The notes beneath the pieces are model-generated. The model did no database searches and was not told where the DNA came from. It saw only the letters and a program-made list of their open reading frames with translations. From the IMG/VR virus record IMGVR_UViG_3300030060_003958, positions 1 to 38,616 of that record: DNA of 38,616 bases; one strand, given 5' to 3'. The stretch is from a virus. Both the position numbers and the translations under genes were made by a program. The stretch's first letter is position 1, and the number at the start of each line of letters is the position of its first letter. Positions 17,801 to 22,482 of this stretch are shown here, piece after piece.

Positions 17801-18422
17801 GAACGTACACTTTGGGTTGGGTGCTTTAAGAATGGAGCACATGGTCAACGGACTGACCGCTGGATTGCTTACGCAGTTCACGCCACCTGAGAACACAGGC
17901 ATACCGAATCAAGATGGAACGATGCCTATTGGTCGGACGCTTTCATCTACGCCGCTGCTGAGTAGGTTAGCCCGTAGCACATTCCTGAAAGAGACTGAGC
18001 TTGATGAGATACTGAACGACGAGAACAAGCTGGATGCTACTCAGCGTGTTATGAGACGGCGTGTGGTTGACAAGTTTATGACGGACACTAGGGGGATGAC
18101 CATTCAGGATAGGGTTAGGATGTTGCCTGTTCCTCGCAATAGTAATGAGGAGTTGGTGAACATGGCAATAATTAGAAGGTTGAGGGAAATGGCTCTTGGT
18201 CTTGAGCCTGATGAAATAAGATTGAAGAACTCATCGTCTGCCGCACGGGCATCGGTGGTGTTGAAGAAGATGCAGGGAATGCAGCCAGCAGAAGTAAAGG
18301 TCTACCTAACGGACTTGGCTAGTAAGAAGATACTGACTCAGGATGTTGCCAACGTCTTAATGGAGAAGATGGCAATGCGTGGTGAGTCCATGTCTGATTA
18401 CGTTACCGAGCCCGTTAGGTAG
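8808..18422 (+). CDS. Giant polyvalent virion protein with ADP-ribosyltransferase-like domain
   Basis: The single ORF has 3204 residues. Visible segments: 1-60, a WWRQRYP start as in other polyvalent phage proteins; about 181-225, a Gly/Ala-rich membrane-active stretch built on GAATGAATGAAAGAI; about 930-1200, a helical region with sigma-factor-like spacing; about 1660-1780, a zinc-metallopeptidase-like fold whose HExxH reads EEFIH (1705-1709), so the first His is lost; about 1908-2172, an ART-PolyVal-type ADP-ribosyltransferase with FHGSP (His1911), GTGEGAQAFGWGLYFS (Tyr1941) and NYVIFDDSDVEI; about 2545-2880, an LPD38-like C-terminal domain. Such proteins (Iyer and Aravind's polyvalent class) are packaged and ejected to modify host targets. 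The target is unknown. Confidence 0.8.
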   Translation: MSTSIFDWWRQRYPNQSHYTDAQIGVAILSKDPSAFTAHPELNQYRDAYQRIKDRENGAAFDRQTVQGFQQAMEKPEEERGIFGTLLKDPAKRGILMSKQADIVTSFSGVNKEFTVDDARNLIEIRKELEDLEVSDEFREFQEADGFIKSWGEFWGLKETPYIIGEVVTESMAALLHNGWKNVAGGAATGAATGAAAGAIGGPLAGATAGVGALWGAAGGLGKTSYDLSASSKFLETIEATVGRNVMDDPEALFNSLNDPETLKKARSKAAKYGIPIAMFDTLSMGLAGRGVNAGVRIANAAGSKAKVMVGKEGLLNNAARIGLLGTQKAAPMAAPLAFQSTLGASGEFFGQLSSEGKINDWKSVFLEGIAEFGMAPLEIGAANLTKDMSADHSKALNGIIRDRRKAGVDADSIKAETQKLVNSGYYTQLQGDVINTHVDEVFEAEAQGKTPPSEMGALGRMSKADANRAFNMWMGDRGYGPPIRPSQQVGESETQRRSTEYIIGKYSSINKYRNALKEGDEKTADELRNKTLEDGGVEIENDAALQVKGNEWREKKIADKGYVVQVLNRKAAFEKGEERLVEARAAQEEALSGIKSWEDITKYQNLSKLDEGKAQELIKNLNDGLAEYNTFDETAVAVVNDPFWQDRLNPDETNAIITIGAHLENEALKEIAKKVTPASEDETAAFARKRKGDPNQGEMFAPEPPEDSGERSDFYALPAELFPNELRPTEEEMSQIGDPATEQDAMFEEFPEGEDKPKAKRSVRRVGKRGDAQIPDQGIFGGQPQFAREYGGEGDTRSLEQRIGKQLMSADPAESSERELLGFTQGKRPEREDLVLEQELEISPDELNKLLTGNLHKKSIARDAEASGREWHPLFQRLESKDFPISIYGSWGIESDNWGKRWNSIDPESGTIEKINYFEGARRSALKLAAGNVREFGTEAYDMAYDALHGFNTYAQGTTTEEGRVQFRAGMIEELRRRAEEVMDNEISRGATPEQAALSPDIMRVARTKAPISGAAILKRNFLDQVRARRREEARIESVKGGQSTKGKRLSEQERKRRSKKQIRVAGGESRNIAGGTTATRTASEFSEGSMTGWDDLREEGGFRAEVIEETVTDERFTDKELQVFTSQIPELVFDGEEFVEVEEGVEGADLTKIDSVIEDYHSGSTELANMGSKKIRAMEATKIAVRSFLSDFRKRLHEDESPESLSGWKDQPWWHYSRVNQDIYTKVIIPEFANRVDWRMKAQKDRPKVESDLYQLKEEAIQIRKKIDELNGKRFKQHVRRLVLSEMMNLRELGPEISPNRYSELVKESEGKFSEALNWISQNLSTPESPKWSGYFIKWSDDAIKAQFEGFEENNVVASEANTKIKVKMGGIGTGPQIGGGFVSRDPETDANIIKGEPFQWGIRRGKETVPLTIASRRPKWAKGAKGWEKANWVERNVKEYLGELLARQSVVKKEIWRNQVLLKKLNNELAGQKSRGTRMNEIRRQINKIVSIRDSRIERSKRGIEVKINGEVMEAVPPYLNPIGDPSSKTASYDPRMTPAKVAKKYSNKRISKMMLDMENRYLRAFHDSQREFQDVFLTRKDLRTAFDEVGLFSRGRKNRPYVDMFTENSLVRYGKQKGNFNISEAFDIVFAPLKGEARARAKRIQPLVKYLFEKGHSPDVFLASMENPIAGAGMYDQINDQIVIDPTRISDDVENFDTLLEEFIHSVTFDVHKDKGINSRLTKLREQVTAELDKRGSDIDRYFLQDNREFIAHAISDPQVQELLSSIQVKDQGIIRTAFNRILELISEALGLDAARGSILEEVALHLSESVRKRATYSRRPRLNAEKVPIPLRSPEGYGKVYVNQFAGKTSGLVLTYSKNLYFANGSSFVLDKASKANINENLVIEYSPEVWKAIRSDLALFAAAFHGSPKEERFDRFDTSFMGTGEGAQAFGWGLYFSTRQGVADFYRLKSDGNIVISPDDGRQYLRQKMSKKLFDSIEAGTYIHSNTREMGGWSAWVTVASDPAERKSQWEEVVRREKGIWWIQLNKPAGQGYKVELAPAEDEYLLLDEPRVNQSEKVQQALDNLENDLGELLPVNLKSGMEIYQEVSYLAGLNIPEKQPDFSGLSSDPSLRLRQIKTAEAKAGSLLLLKHGIRGNKYLDGVSRRRGKGNYNYVIFDDSDVEITGSFARKREARSGEEVLDIIKAKTEVPEESKTLVENSMSTWDKFKSAFVSSQHPWEVLQKVVDKTSLQGKTNLAHLAELQAGAAPKADWDVQVMERDVEGALGKARGMIDDEWSDFIILERIKSRLIDQQTKMGELEPRLRQFQDKDNWILDDNKDPIEFDLRDDNRDFWVVDGIEKTRDELEMEYLRILGISKEVYPYKDWNSFKDDYYSGINFLKDKIADPEVLDMVNGEVTGKFVDAQEQYHSHMEGALMKLRQAGVLSPTLYNSIQRSTSFYVPFYVVRYFNRNPEDTFGQTIKGITEAGETIVKPMDAGRFKIYYSTLRAEKNEYIKKIDLWRSDFDPDGNHITRIIDPEDLSEGSGKGALMFYENGRKRYIALDKRVTDVANRFTPVSASQAHRAMKVFGDIFKMGATGVNIFFQAFNFAMFDPIRLLTTSRAGLKNRDKGLNPWVLAQQYIRAMMAASWANLTPNSIKNLMSEKSPEFTQSLDNLYSEFINSGAAGSTIAEYFHKPDHIRDVLSGEKLSRKNPLTAVTAKLSQFGKTLEQTSKMVGMQRMMGFEEIEKLRSKMDKAKTSAAKVAIKNQIDEKMDFIATEIRNFAGSPDFLRQGEVTKNEALNVLFLFFNARIQGVERDLSRLSKVFSGTSQEKGEALMVGMKISAFAVLPTIWAWSMNRRNEDREDDYDQISDEDKKNYIHIPLGEYFEHPYIEGKMVADYIRIPRRETFGLFSYTMEKALDWYYQKDPQAVSEMLGHWVEASMPVNVAGITDGEVIKTGESVMSSLNPILKSPIEVLSNRNFFRHKPIVPPSLERAEVSQQFFDKTPNIYRNVHFGLGALRMEHMVNGLTAGLLTQFTPPENTGIPNQDGTMPIGRTLSSTPLLSRLARSTFLKETELDEILNDENKLDATQRVMRRRVVDKFMTDTRGMTIQDRVRMLPVPRNSNEELVNMAIIRRLREMALGLEPDEIRLKNSSSAARASVVLKKMQGMQPAEVKVYLTDLASKKILTQDVANVLMEKMAMRGESMSDYVTEPVR

Positions 18423-18428
18423 GTTGCA

Positions 18429-19238
18429 CTAAATATCAGGTTCCAATTCCTTGATCGACTTATTGATCTTACCGATCTTGATATTCAGTTCTTTGATCTC
18501 GTCTACTTTGGTCGGCTCCCATTCCTTGAGCCTGTTGCGTTCTTCGACGAGTGTTTTCTTGTGTTCTCCTAGAGCCCACAGCTTACCTGCGTAGGTTTGC
18601 GGCTTGCCCTTACTACCCGAACCACCACCATTATTGGGGGCAAATATACCTTGCCAGCCCTTTGTCATGGTTGTCTCGATAGCTCGTATAGCAGGTTCAG
18701 CACCGCCCCACCCGCACATCTCTGACCACATCTTGCTCACTGAGATAGGCTTGAGCTTCTTCATACCGTTTTGTCTACGATACTTCTCATACTCTTCCCA
18801 TTTCATCTTGAACTCATCAGTGTCCAGCGGGGGTGGTATCTCTGGGGTGTCGTAATCTTCTGTACGTTTCTCCCAGTATTCCACACGCTTTCTTGCTGCG
18901 TCCTCTACTCTGGTGTTGACTGACTGCCACTTGTCCCAGCCCTTGATCTCTCCAGCATCGTTAACCCATTTAAGTTTCTTAAACAGTTCAATGATCCTGT
19001 CGAATCTGGCTGAGTCTCCGATACCCTCTTCGGTAAACATACCTAGAGCCTCGGCTACACCTTCCTTCTCTATCTCGGATAGCTCCCTGAGATCAGGTCT
19101 GGTGCGTTTCCAGCAGTCGGATTTGACCCACTCCCATACAGCGCAACCAGCACAGTCACGCTTCTGGAGGTAGATCATTTCCTTGTCATCCATCATGTAC
19201 ACAGAGTTCCTGTACCATACGTTTGGGGTCTTTCTCAT
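18429..19238 (-). CDS. Replication organiser-like protein
   Basis: This 269-residue protein is the last gene of the leftward block, ending 6 nt from the convergent giant gene. The N-terminus (VWYRNSVYMMDDKEMIYLQK) and following helices look like a winged-helix DNA-binding region. After a hydrophilic linker, residues about 165-200 read SVSKMWSEMCGWGGAEPAIR and then TMTKGWQGIFAPN, close to the x-A-I-x2-(S/T)-I-x2-GW-x-G-(I/L)-F-x-P signature near the end of phage replisome organisers that recruit the host helicase or loader. The rest is a charged helix. It overlaps the DnaA-like gene by 53 nt, so the two are probably made together. Confidence 0.5.
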   Translation of the reverse strand: MRKTPNVWYRNSVYMMDDKEMIYLQKRDCAGCAVWEWVKSDCWKRTRPDLRELSEIEKEGVAEALGMFTEEGIGDSARFDRIIELFKKLKWVNDAGEIKGWDKWQSVNTRVEDAARKRVEYWEKRTEDYDTPEIPPPLDTDEFKMKWEEYEKYRRQNGMKKLKPISVSKMWSEMCGWGGAEPAIRAIETTMTKGWQGIFAPNNGGGSGSKGKPQTYAGKLWALGEHKKTLVEERNRLKEWEPTKVDEIKELNIKIGKINKSIKELEPDI

Positions 19239-19617
19239 GTTTTAGTTTCTCGTATTCTTCCATAGTCCTCTTGTATAGCATCTGGAACTCGGCAAACGCT
19301 CTCTCACTAGGGTCTAGTCTCTCGTCAACGATGTTAATACCATTGATGATAGTACCGTGATCCCTGCCAAGAGCCCTACCCAGACTGCTCCGAGAGAACT
19401 CTACGTTTGCGTTCATGCAGATATGATAAACAATAAACCTAGCGTCACATACTTCAGGCCGTTTGTCTTTGTTGACAATTCTGGCTGGTGATATTCCGCT
19501 GGCTATTGCTACAGCAGCTATCGCTCTATCAAGAACGGCAGCTTGTTCTTTGTCGGGGTTATCTAACGCCCCAACCTTACCCCATTTCCTACTAGCGTAT
19601 GATGCTCTCTCGCTCAT
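19186..19617 (-). CDS. Free-standing DnaA domain IV-like DNA-binding protein
   Basis: The 143-residue protein starts behind AGGACGTT. Residues about 23-105 follow the DnaA C-terminal domain: helices, then DARFIVYHICMNANVEFSRS, then LGRALGRDHGTIINGINIV. This last stretch matches the DnaA signature (GRDHTTV followed by a helix), with Asp86-His87 kept and Thr replaced by Gly at the next position. No ATPase domain is present, so it can bind DNA but not form an ATP-dependent initiator on its own. It may mark the phage origin, or compete with host DnaA at its boxes. It sits directly upstream of the replication-organiser-like gene. Confidence 0.7.
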   Translation of the reverse strand: MSERASYASRKWGKVGALDNPDKEQAAVLDRAIAAVAIASGISPARIVNKDKRPEVCDARFIVYHICMNANVEFSRSSLGRALGRDHGTIINGINIVDERLDPSERAFAEFQMLYKRTMEEYEKLKHEKDPKRMVQELCVHDG

Positions 19618-19623
19618 AACGTC

Positions 19624-19896
19624 CTAGAATGGAGGTTGATCGTTGTCAGGCTCGTTGCTCTGCGGTGCAATGTCCTTCTTGAACTTCTCACTAATCTGGA
19701 AGCTGAAGTATTTGTCACCTGTCTTGAGCCGTGCGGTATCTTTCGATGCAGTCTTGAGCCAAGCGGCGATCTCTGCCTCCTGCTCCATACCGTTAACCGT
19801 TAATGTGCAAGGCCCAGTGTACTCTGGCTTGTTGTCACCCTCTTCTTTGTAACCGTTCTTCATCAGAACTCCGTTACCTAGTTTTTCTTGTGGCAT
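19624..19896 (-). CDS. Single-strand DNA-binding-like protein
   Basis: The 90-residue protein looks like one small beta barrel: GNGVLMKNGYKEEGDNKPEY, then TLTVNGMEQEAEIAAWLKTA, then KYFSFQISEKF. The acidic, Pro-Phe-terminated tail NEPDNDQPPF is the strongest clue, because SSB proteins end in acidic residues plus (I/L/P)PF to dock partner proteins. The position between the nuclease and the DnaA-like gene fits. AAAGGA lies 16 nt before the ATG, and a 14-bp palindrome (19893-19906) covers the start codon. An unrelated small protein with an acidic tail cannot be excluded. Confidence 0.5.
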   Translation of the reverse strand: MPQEKLGNGVLMKNGYKEEGDNKPEYTGPCTLTVNGMEQEAEIAAWLKTASKDTARLKTGDKYFSFQISEKFKKDIAPQSNEPDNDQPPF

Positions 19897-19906
19897 AATA
19901 TTATGC
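19893..19906. repeat. Perfect 14-bp palindrome at a gene start
   Basis: GCATAATATTATGC is a perfect self-complementary 14-mer covering the stop codon region of the nuclease C-terminal gene and the start codon of the SSB-like gene. It could be an operator, or an RNA hairpin that masks initiation. A small AT-rich palindrome can also occur by chance in a 38.6-kb sequence. Confidence 0.4.
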
Positions 19907-20746
19907 TTTATCCTTTCTCCAGTATTTAACTGGGTGTCCTTCTTTTATTACGGAAGAGATAAGGGTGGACAATTCCCTATCTGCTTCTTGTTCGCTGACT
20001 CCTTTATGTTCAGCAAATTGTTTCCTAAGCTTTGAGTACGACACGGTACAGGCGTTAACAAATACATCGGCTGGCAGTCCTGACTGAATCAGTGCTCCGG
20101 TTATATCTGTTATCCTCTTGGTTCCCTTGCGGGTAGACCTTGACCATCCATCTACCTCGTCGAACTCATCTCTTTTCCTTTTAACCATTTCAATGAACGA
20201 ACCGCAGACTTGAGCAACGTCACTAAACACGCCCATCGTCTTGCCGTCCGTGATTGCATCGACCTTCTCCTTGAGTATAAGCCCTTGCTTCTCAGCTACC
20301 GTCATTGCAGTAGACCTGAGTGCAGTGCAATACTCAGTATGGTGACACCAGTTACAGTAGTCACATGGGTTAGGTGATCTGGTTGGGTTGTTAACTGAAT
20401 CTACAATACGAAACGCAAGTGTCTCAGCTTCCTCCCTGCTAAATGTGAACTGGTCGATCTTACCCAGAGAAGAGTAGATCAGGTGGCAGGTAATTTGTTC
20501 TACGTTATCCCGCTGACATATAGCTGCTGCATACACAGCCATCTGCGGTACATAGTTCCTCTCCATCTGACCTGTCTTTAAGTCGAACAGATGCCCTTTA
20601 CTATATGCGTCATAGGTTCCGAATGTTATCTCTTCACCATTACGCATCAGCTTGACCTCTATCTCTGACTCGATTGGGTTATTGCCAGACACACGCTTAA
20701 TGTATTTAGCAGCTTCTACAATTTCTTGCTCGTAAGTCTTACTCAT
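19901..20746 (-). CDS. Cas4/RecB-like PD-(D/E)XK nuclease, C-terminal part (DUF2800-like)
   Basis: The 281-residue product carries the catalytic core: ESEIEVKL, TFGTYDAYSKG with Asp46, then HLFDLKTGQ with Asp55 and Lys57, followed by QMAVYAAAI as in RecB-family nucleases. Residues 128-140 have a cysteine cluster, C-x2-C-x2-C-x5-C (NPCDYCNWCHHTEYC), as in the iron-sulphur pocket of Cas4/AddB-type enzymes. The usual N-terminal part of this family is missing here but is encoded by the immediately upstream ORF in another frame. The ATG lies inside that ORF's last codons, without its own ribosome site, so translation should be coupled. It probably processes DNA ends for ERF-mediated recombination. 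Confidence 0.65.
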   Translation of the reverse strand: MSKTYEQEIVEAAKYIKRVSGNNPIESEIEVKLMRNGEEITFGTYDAYSKGHLFDLKTGQMERNYVPQMAVYAAAICQRDNVEQITCHLIYSSLGKIDQFTFSREEAETLAFRIVDSVNNPTRSPNPCDYCNWCHHTEYCTALRSTAMTVAEKQGLILKEKVDAITDGKTMGVFSDVAQVCGSFIEMVKRKRDEFDEVDGWSRSTRKGTKRITDITGALIQSGLPADVFVNACTVSYSKLRKQFAEHKGVSEQEADRELSTLISSVIKEGHPVKYWRKDKA

Positions 20747-20948
20747 TTTGTAGTAGCTCGCTTAGTTGTTCGTGTAGTTTGTTCCCCCTATCAGCAGCCG
20801 CACTACTCCCTCCTTCTCTAGACTTGTAGCAAGGGCAAGCCTCAAGGGCAGGGAATGAGGATGGTGATAGGGTTTTATGATGCCTACTAGGGGCTGTTCT
20901 CTTTTCCAGATTTTCTGGGATTAGTGTTTTTGTGCTTGTTATACCCAT
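20739..20948 (-). CDS. Cas4/RecB-like nuclease, N-terminal part in a separate ORF
   Basis: The ATG at 20948 follows a strong GGAGGAACTT and gives 69 residues; the frame extends upstream to 21002 without such a site. Residues 24-69 (KTLSPSSFPALEACPCYKSR, AAADRGNKLHEQLSELL) match the start of DUF2800/Cas4-like nucleases: S-P-S-x(n)-CP for the first Fe-S cysteine, then the RG-x2-(L/I)H helix. The stop TAA overlaps the ATG of the catalytic ORF by 8 nt (ATGAGTAA). The two ORFs together restore a full nuclease. Either the enzyme is naturally two-subunit, or a ribosomal frameshift or sequencing frameshift joins them. The 5' part lies within another small gene. Confidence 0.6.
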   Translation of the reverse strand: MGITSTKTLIPENLEKRTAPSRHHKTLSPSSFPALEACPCYKSREGGSSAAADRGNKLHEQLSELLQNE

Positions 20949-21066
20949 AAGTTCCTCCGAATCGTTTCTTGTACCACTTGTTAAAGGCACGATTAAACTC
21001 ATCGCATTCTCGTATGGTAGGGACGCGCCCCCCGTGTTCTGGTTTGGAGGACGCGCCCTTAGCCAC
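20887..21066 (-). CDS. Small hypothetical protein, overlapping the nuclease gene
   Basis: The GTG start at 21066 overlaps the last base of the ERF stop codon and is preceded by GGGAGAGG at a good distance. The 59-residue product is not compositionally random: EHGGRVPTIRECDEFNRAFN, then KWYKKRFGGTYGYNKHKN, ending KSGKENSP. It is basic and Gly/Tyr-rich, with no membrane segment. It overlaps the nuclease N-terminal ORF by 62 nt in another frame and supplies its ribosome site. The function is unknown. I accept it because of start-stop coupling, the ribosome site and the protein-like amino-acid pattern. Confidence 0.5.
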   Translation of the reverse strand: MAKGASSKPEHGGRVPTIRECDEFNRAFNKWYKKRFGGTYGYNKHKNTNPRKSGKENSP

Positions 21067-21614
21067 TACTTACCTCTCCCCTCTGAAGCTTCTGCATCGT
21101 CATCCTTGAATGCTGGGATAACCAACAGCCCAAGGTAAGACCTGCGACAAGCATAGGTGTGCTCACTAGCCATAGCCTGTTGCCCCTTACGTTCAGGGCT
21201 CATGGGCCAGTAAGACTTGCGCCACTCACCAGATGTGTGGGATAGCACAGTCTCTAGGAACATCCTTTCCTGTCCGTTGCAGGTCTTAACTACAGTTGAC
21301 TGGGTGACGCACAGACCGTTCTTAGCGAGCACAGGGGCAGCGATACTAACACCATCCTTTAGCTCAACGAACTTACTATTGAAGTGCGGGTTGTCGCCGC
21401 CAGCCATAACACCTTTAGCCCATTCAGCCTGAGCTTTGGATAGTGCAGCAGCCAGCTTTCCAGTGCCGCCACTGTATGTTGCCCAATCCTCACCCTCTTT
21501 GATCTTGGATTGCAGTTCTTCCATGTGTTCGGCCATCTCTTCAATGACCTTGTTTAGTGCATCTACTTGCTGTTCCGCAGTAACGGGAACACTCTCTTGT
21601 TTCTCTTCGCTCAT
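21066..21614 (-). CDS. erf: ERF-family single-strand annealing protein
   Basis: The 182-residue protein has an acidic helical N-terminus (residues 1-45). The ERF core follows: LAAALSKAQAEWAKGVMAG, then NPHFNSKFVELKDGVSIAAP, VLAKNGLCVTQ, a strand FLETVLSHTSGEWRKSYWP, and HTYACRRSYLGLLVIP. These blocks follow the order in P22 Erf-family recombinases (alternate NPHFKSKYAxL, GE, QxxGSxxTYxRRYxL). The C-terminus is acidic (DDDAEASEGRGK), as in proteins that interact with SSB. ERF proteins form rings that anneal complementary strands, used to circularise or recombine phage DNA. Neighbouring SSB-like, nuclease and resolvase-like genes complete a recombination module. The ribosome site is AAGGAAAATAAGT. 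Confidence 0.8.
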   Translation of the reverse strand: MSEEKQESVPVTAEQQVDALNKVIEEMAEHMEELQSKIKEGEDWATYSGGTGKLAAALSKAQAEWAKGVMAGGDNPHFNSKFVELKDGVSIAAPVLAKNGLCVTQSTVVKTCNGQERMFLETVLSHTSGEWRKSYWPMSPERKGQQAMASEHTYACRRSYLGLLVIPAFKDDDAEASEGRGK

Positions 21615-21616
21615 AC

Positions 21617-21958
21617 TTATTTTCCTTCTTGGTTAATGGGGATTTCGCCCCGTACTAGTTGAAAGAAAAGGTCGGACTCCATTGTAACCAACCAGTTCTC
21701 TCTAGATTTCTTGTGTGCTACTAACGGTGGCTTGCCATCACAATCATTCTTAGCCTGAGCCATTGCGTTAGACACATTGAGTTTCTCTACGAACTTAACT
21801 TCAAAGTGGAAAGGCAGGTTTGTTATTACATCGGGAGCCTCCTGCCCTCCTGCGAATCGGCCAGCGTTCTGACACCCTCGGATTGCATCGAATCCATGAG
21901 AGCGTATGACATCACGCCATAGCCTCTCGCCTCTAGCTCCCTTCTGTTTCGAGTTCAT
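21617..21958 (-). CDS. Holliday junction resolvase-like PD-(D/E)XK nuclease
   Basis: The 113-residue protein begins with the basic helix NSKQKGARGERLWRDVIRSH (Glu11), continues with a Gly/Arg loop, then APDVITNLPFHFEVKFVEKL. Pro42-Asp43 and Glu53-x-Lys55 form a literal PD-ExK active site. This order (GxxxER, PD, ExK) and the short length match archaeal-Hjc-like and phage resolvases or VRR-type nucleases. It should cut branched recombination intermediates made by the adjacent ERF protein, or trim DNA before packaging. It overlaps the upstream regulator gene by 26 nt and is followed 2 nt later by the ERF ORF, so the set forms one operon. Confidence 0.65.
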   Translation of the reverse strand: MNSKQKGARGERLWRDVIRSHGFDAIRGCQNAGRFAGGQEAPDVITNLPFHFEVKFVEKLNVSNAMAQAKNDCDGKPPLVAHKKSRENWLVTMESDLFFQLVRGEIPINQEGK

Positions 21959-22124
21959 CGTCTACCTCCGCGAGATGAATGAGTTCTTCAACTACTTCAG
22001 TCTTGGACTTACCCGTAGAATTAGCTAGTTCATCCAGCCTTCCGACTGTTGCGTCTGATAGTCGATAGGAACGGAGTCTCTTACCGTCCTTGTACTTGTC
22101 CTTCTTAGTGATCTTGATTGGCAC
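21933..22124 (-). CDS. Ribbon-helix-helix (CopG/Arc-type) DNA-binding protein
   Basis: Residues from KRLRSYRLSDATVGRLDELA through STGKSKTEVVEELIHLA form a canonical ribbon-helix-helix unit: a short strand RSYRLSD, helix A, a Gly-Lys-Ser turn, helix B. The C-terminus is acidic. The frame is open to a TTG at 22160, but that TTG is better explained as the -35 box of a promoter facing this gene. I therefore place the start at the GTG at 22124, giving 63 residues; no Shine-Dalgarno precedes it and it lies about where transcription would begin, so it may be leaderless. A palindrome in the promoter spacer would be a natural autoregulatory operator. Confidence 0.6.
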   Translation of the reverse strand: MPIKITKKDKYKDGKRLRSYRLSDATVGRLDELANSTGKSKTEVVEELIHLAEVDDELETEGS

Positions 22125-22130
22125 GGGCGC

Positions 22131-22160
22131 ATTATATATACGCCTGTACTTACAGGTCAA
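22131..22160 (-). promoter_or_regulatory. Sigma-70-like promoter for the recombination/replication genes
   Basis: Read on the minus strand, TTGACC at 22160-22155 is followed after 18 nt by TATAAT at 22136-22131 (perfect -10; an overlapping TATATA gives a 16-nt spacer). Predicted initiation falls near 22124, at the GTG of the ribbon-helix-helix gene. It would drive the recombination and replication genes down to 18429. The promoter lies at the 3' end of the upstream gene, in an operon that otherwise has almost no spacing. Confidence 0.55.
22143..22156. promoter_or_regulatory. Palindromic operator candidate in the promoter spacer
   Basis: CCTGTACTTACAGG has perfect 6-bp arms around a 2-bp centre and lies between the -35 and -10 boxes of the promoter above, touching the -35. 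A dimer bound here would block RNA polymerase. The adjacent ribbon-helix-helix protein is the obvious candidate binder; this is inference. I found no second copy of the palindrome in the window. Confidence 0.5.
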
Positions 22161-22348
22161 CCACGAAGTGCTCGCAATGTCTTCCCCTTACTTGGGTGTG
22201 CCATGACTTTCTTGTACACCAGCACACGAACGTCCTCCTCAACCTCGTTAAGAAACTCCTTGGATACCTGAGTGAACTTACCACCCTTGAATCTATTGGA
22301 TGTTTCTATTGCTTCCTTCTTCACATTACTAATGTTTATTAAGTGCAT
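22157..22348 (-). CDS. Small basic protein, possible DNA-binding fold
   Basis: The 63-residue product starts at an ATG overlapping the upstream stop by 3 nt (TAATG). It reads as a short helix (NVKKEAIETSNRFKGG), the turn KFTQVSKEF, one long helix FLNEVEEDVRVLVYKKVMAH and a basic end PSKGKTLRALRG. A short helix, long helix, then a (K/R)-x-K-T loop after A-x-H recalls the middle of a histone fold, as in short bacterial histones. The match is only by eye and the third helix is missing. It precedes the regulator gene and contains its promoter at the 3' end. The function is otherwise unknown. Confidence 0.5.
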   Translation of the reverse strand: MHLINISNVKKEAIETSNRFKGGKFTQVSKEFLNEVEEDVRVLVYKKVMAHPSKGKTLRALRG

Positions 22349-22482
22349 TACTCGTCCTCCATTATATGATTTCTGTAGTCCTCCATCTGACTGATGGCTT
22401 CTTTCTCATAGTCCTGTAACTCCCTAGTAGGGTGTGCCTTAGCTAGCTCCAGAACCCAATCCAATGCTTCTATGTTTTTCAT
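22348..22482 (-). CDS. Small acidic hypothetical protein
   Basis: The 44-residue ORF starts behind an excellent GAGGAGGAGG. It overlaps the upstream gene by 4 nt (ATGA) and the downstream gene by 1 nt, so it is embedded in a run of coupled cistrons. The sequence MKNIEALDWVLELAKAHPTR continues as an acidic helix ending MEDE. No family is recognised. The ribosome site and perfect coupling make it very likely to be translated. Confidence 0.6.
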   Translation of the reverse strand: MKNIEALDWVLELAKAHPTRELQDYEKEAISQMEDYRNHIMEDE

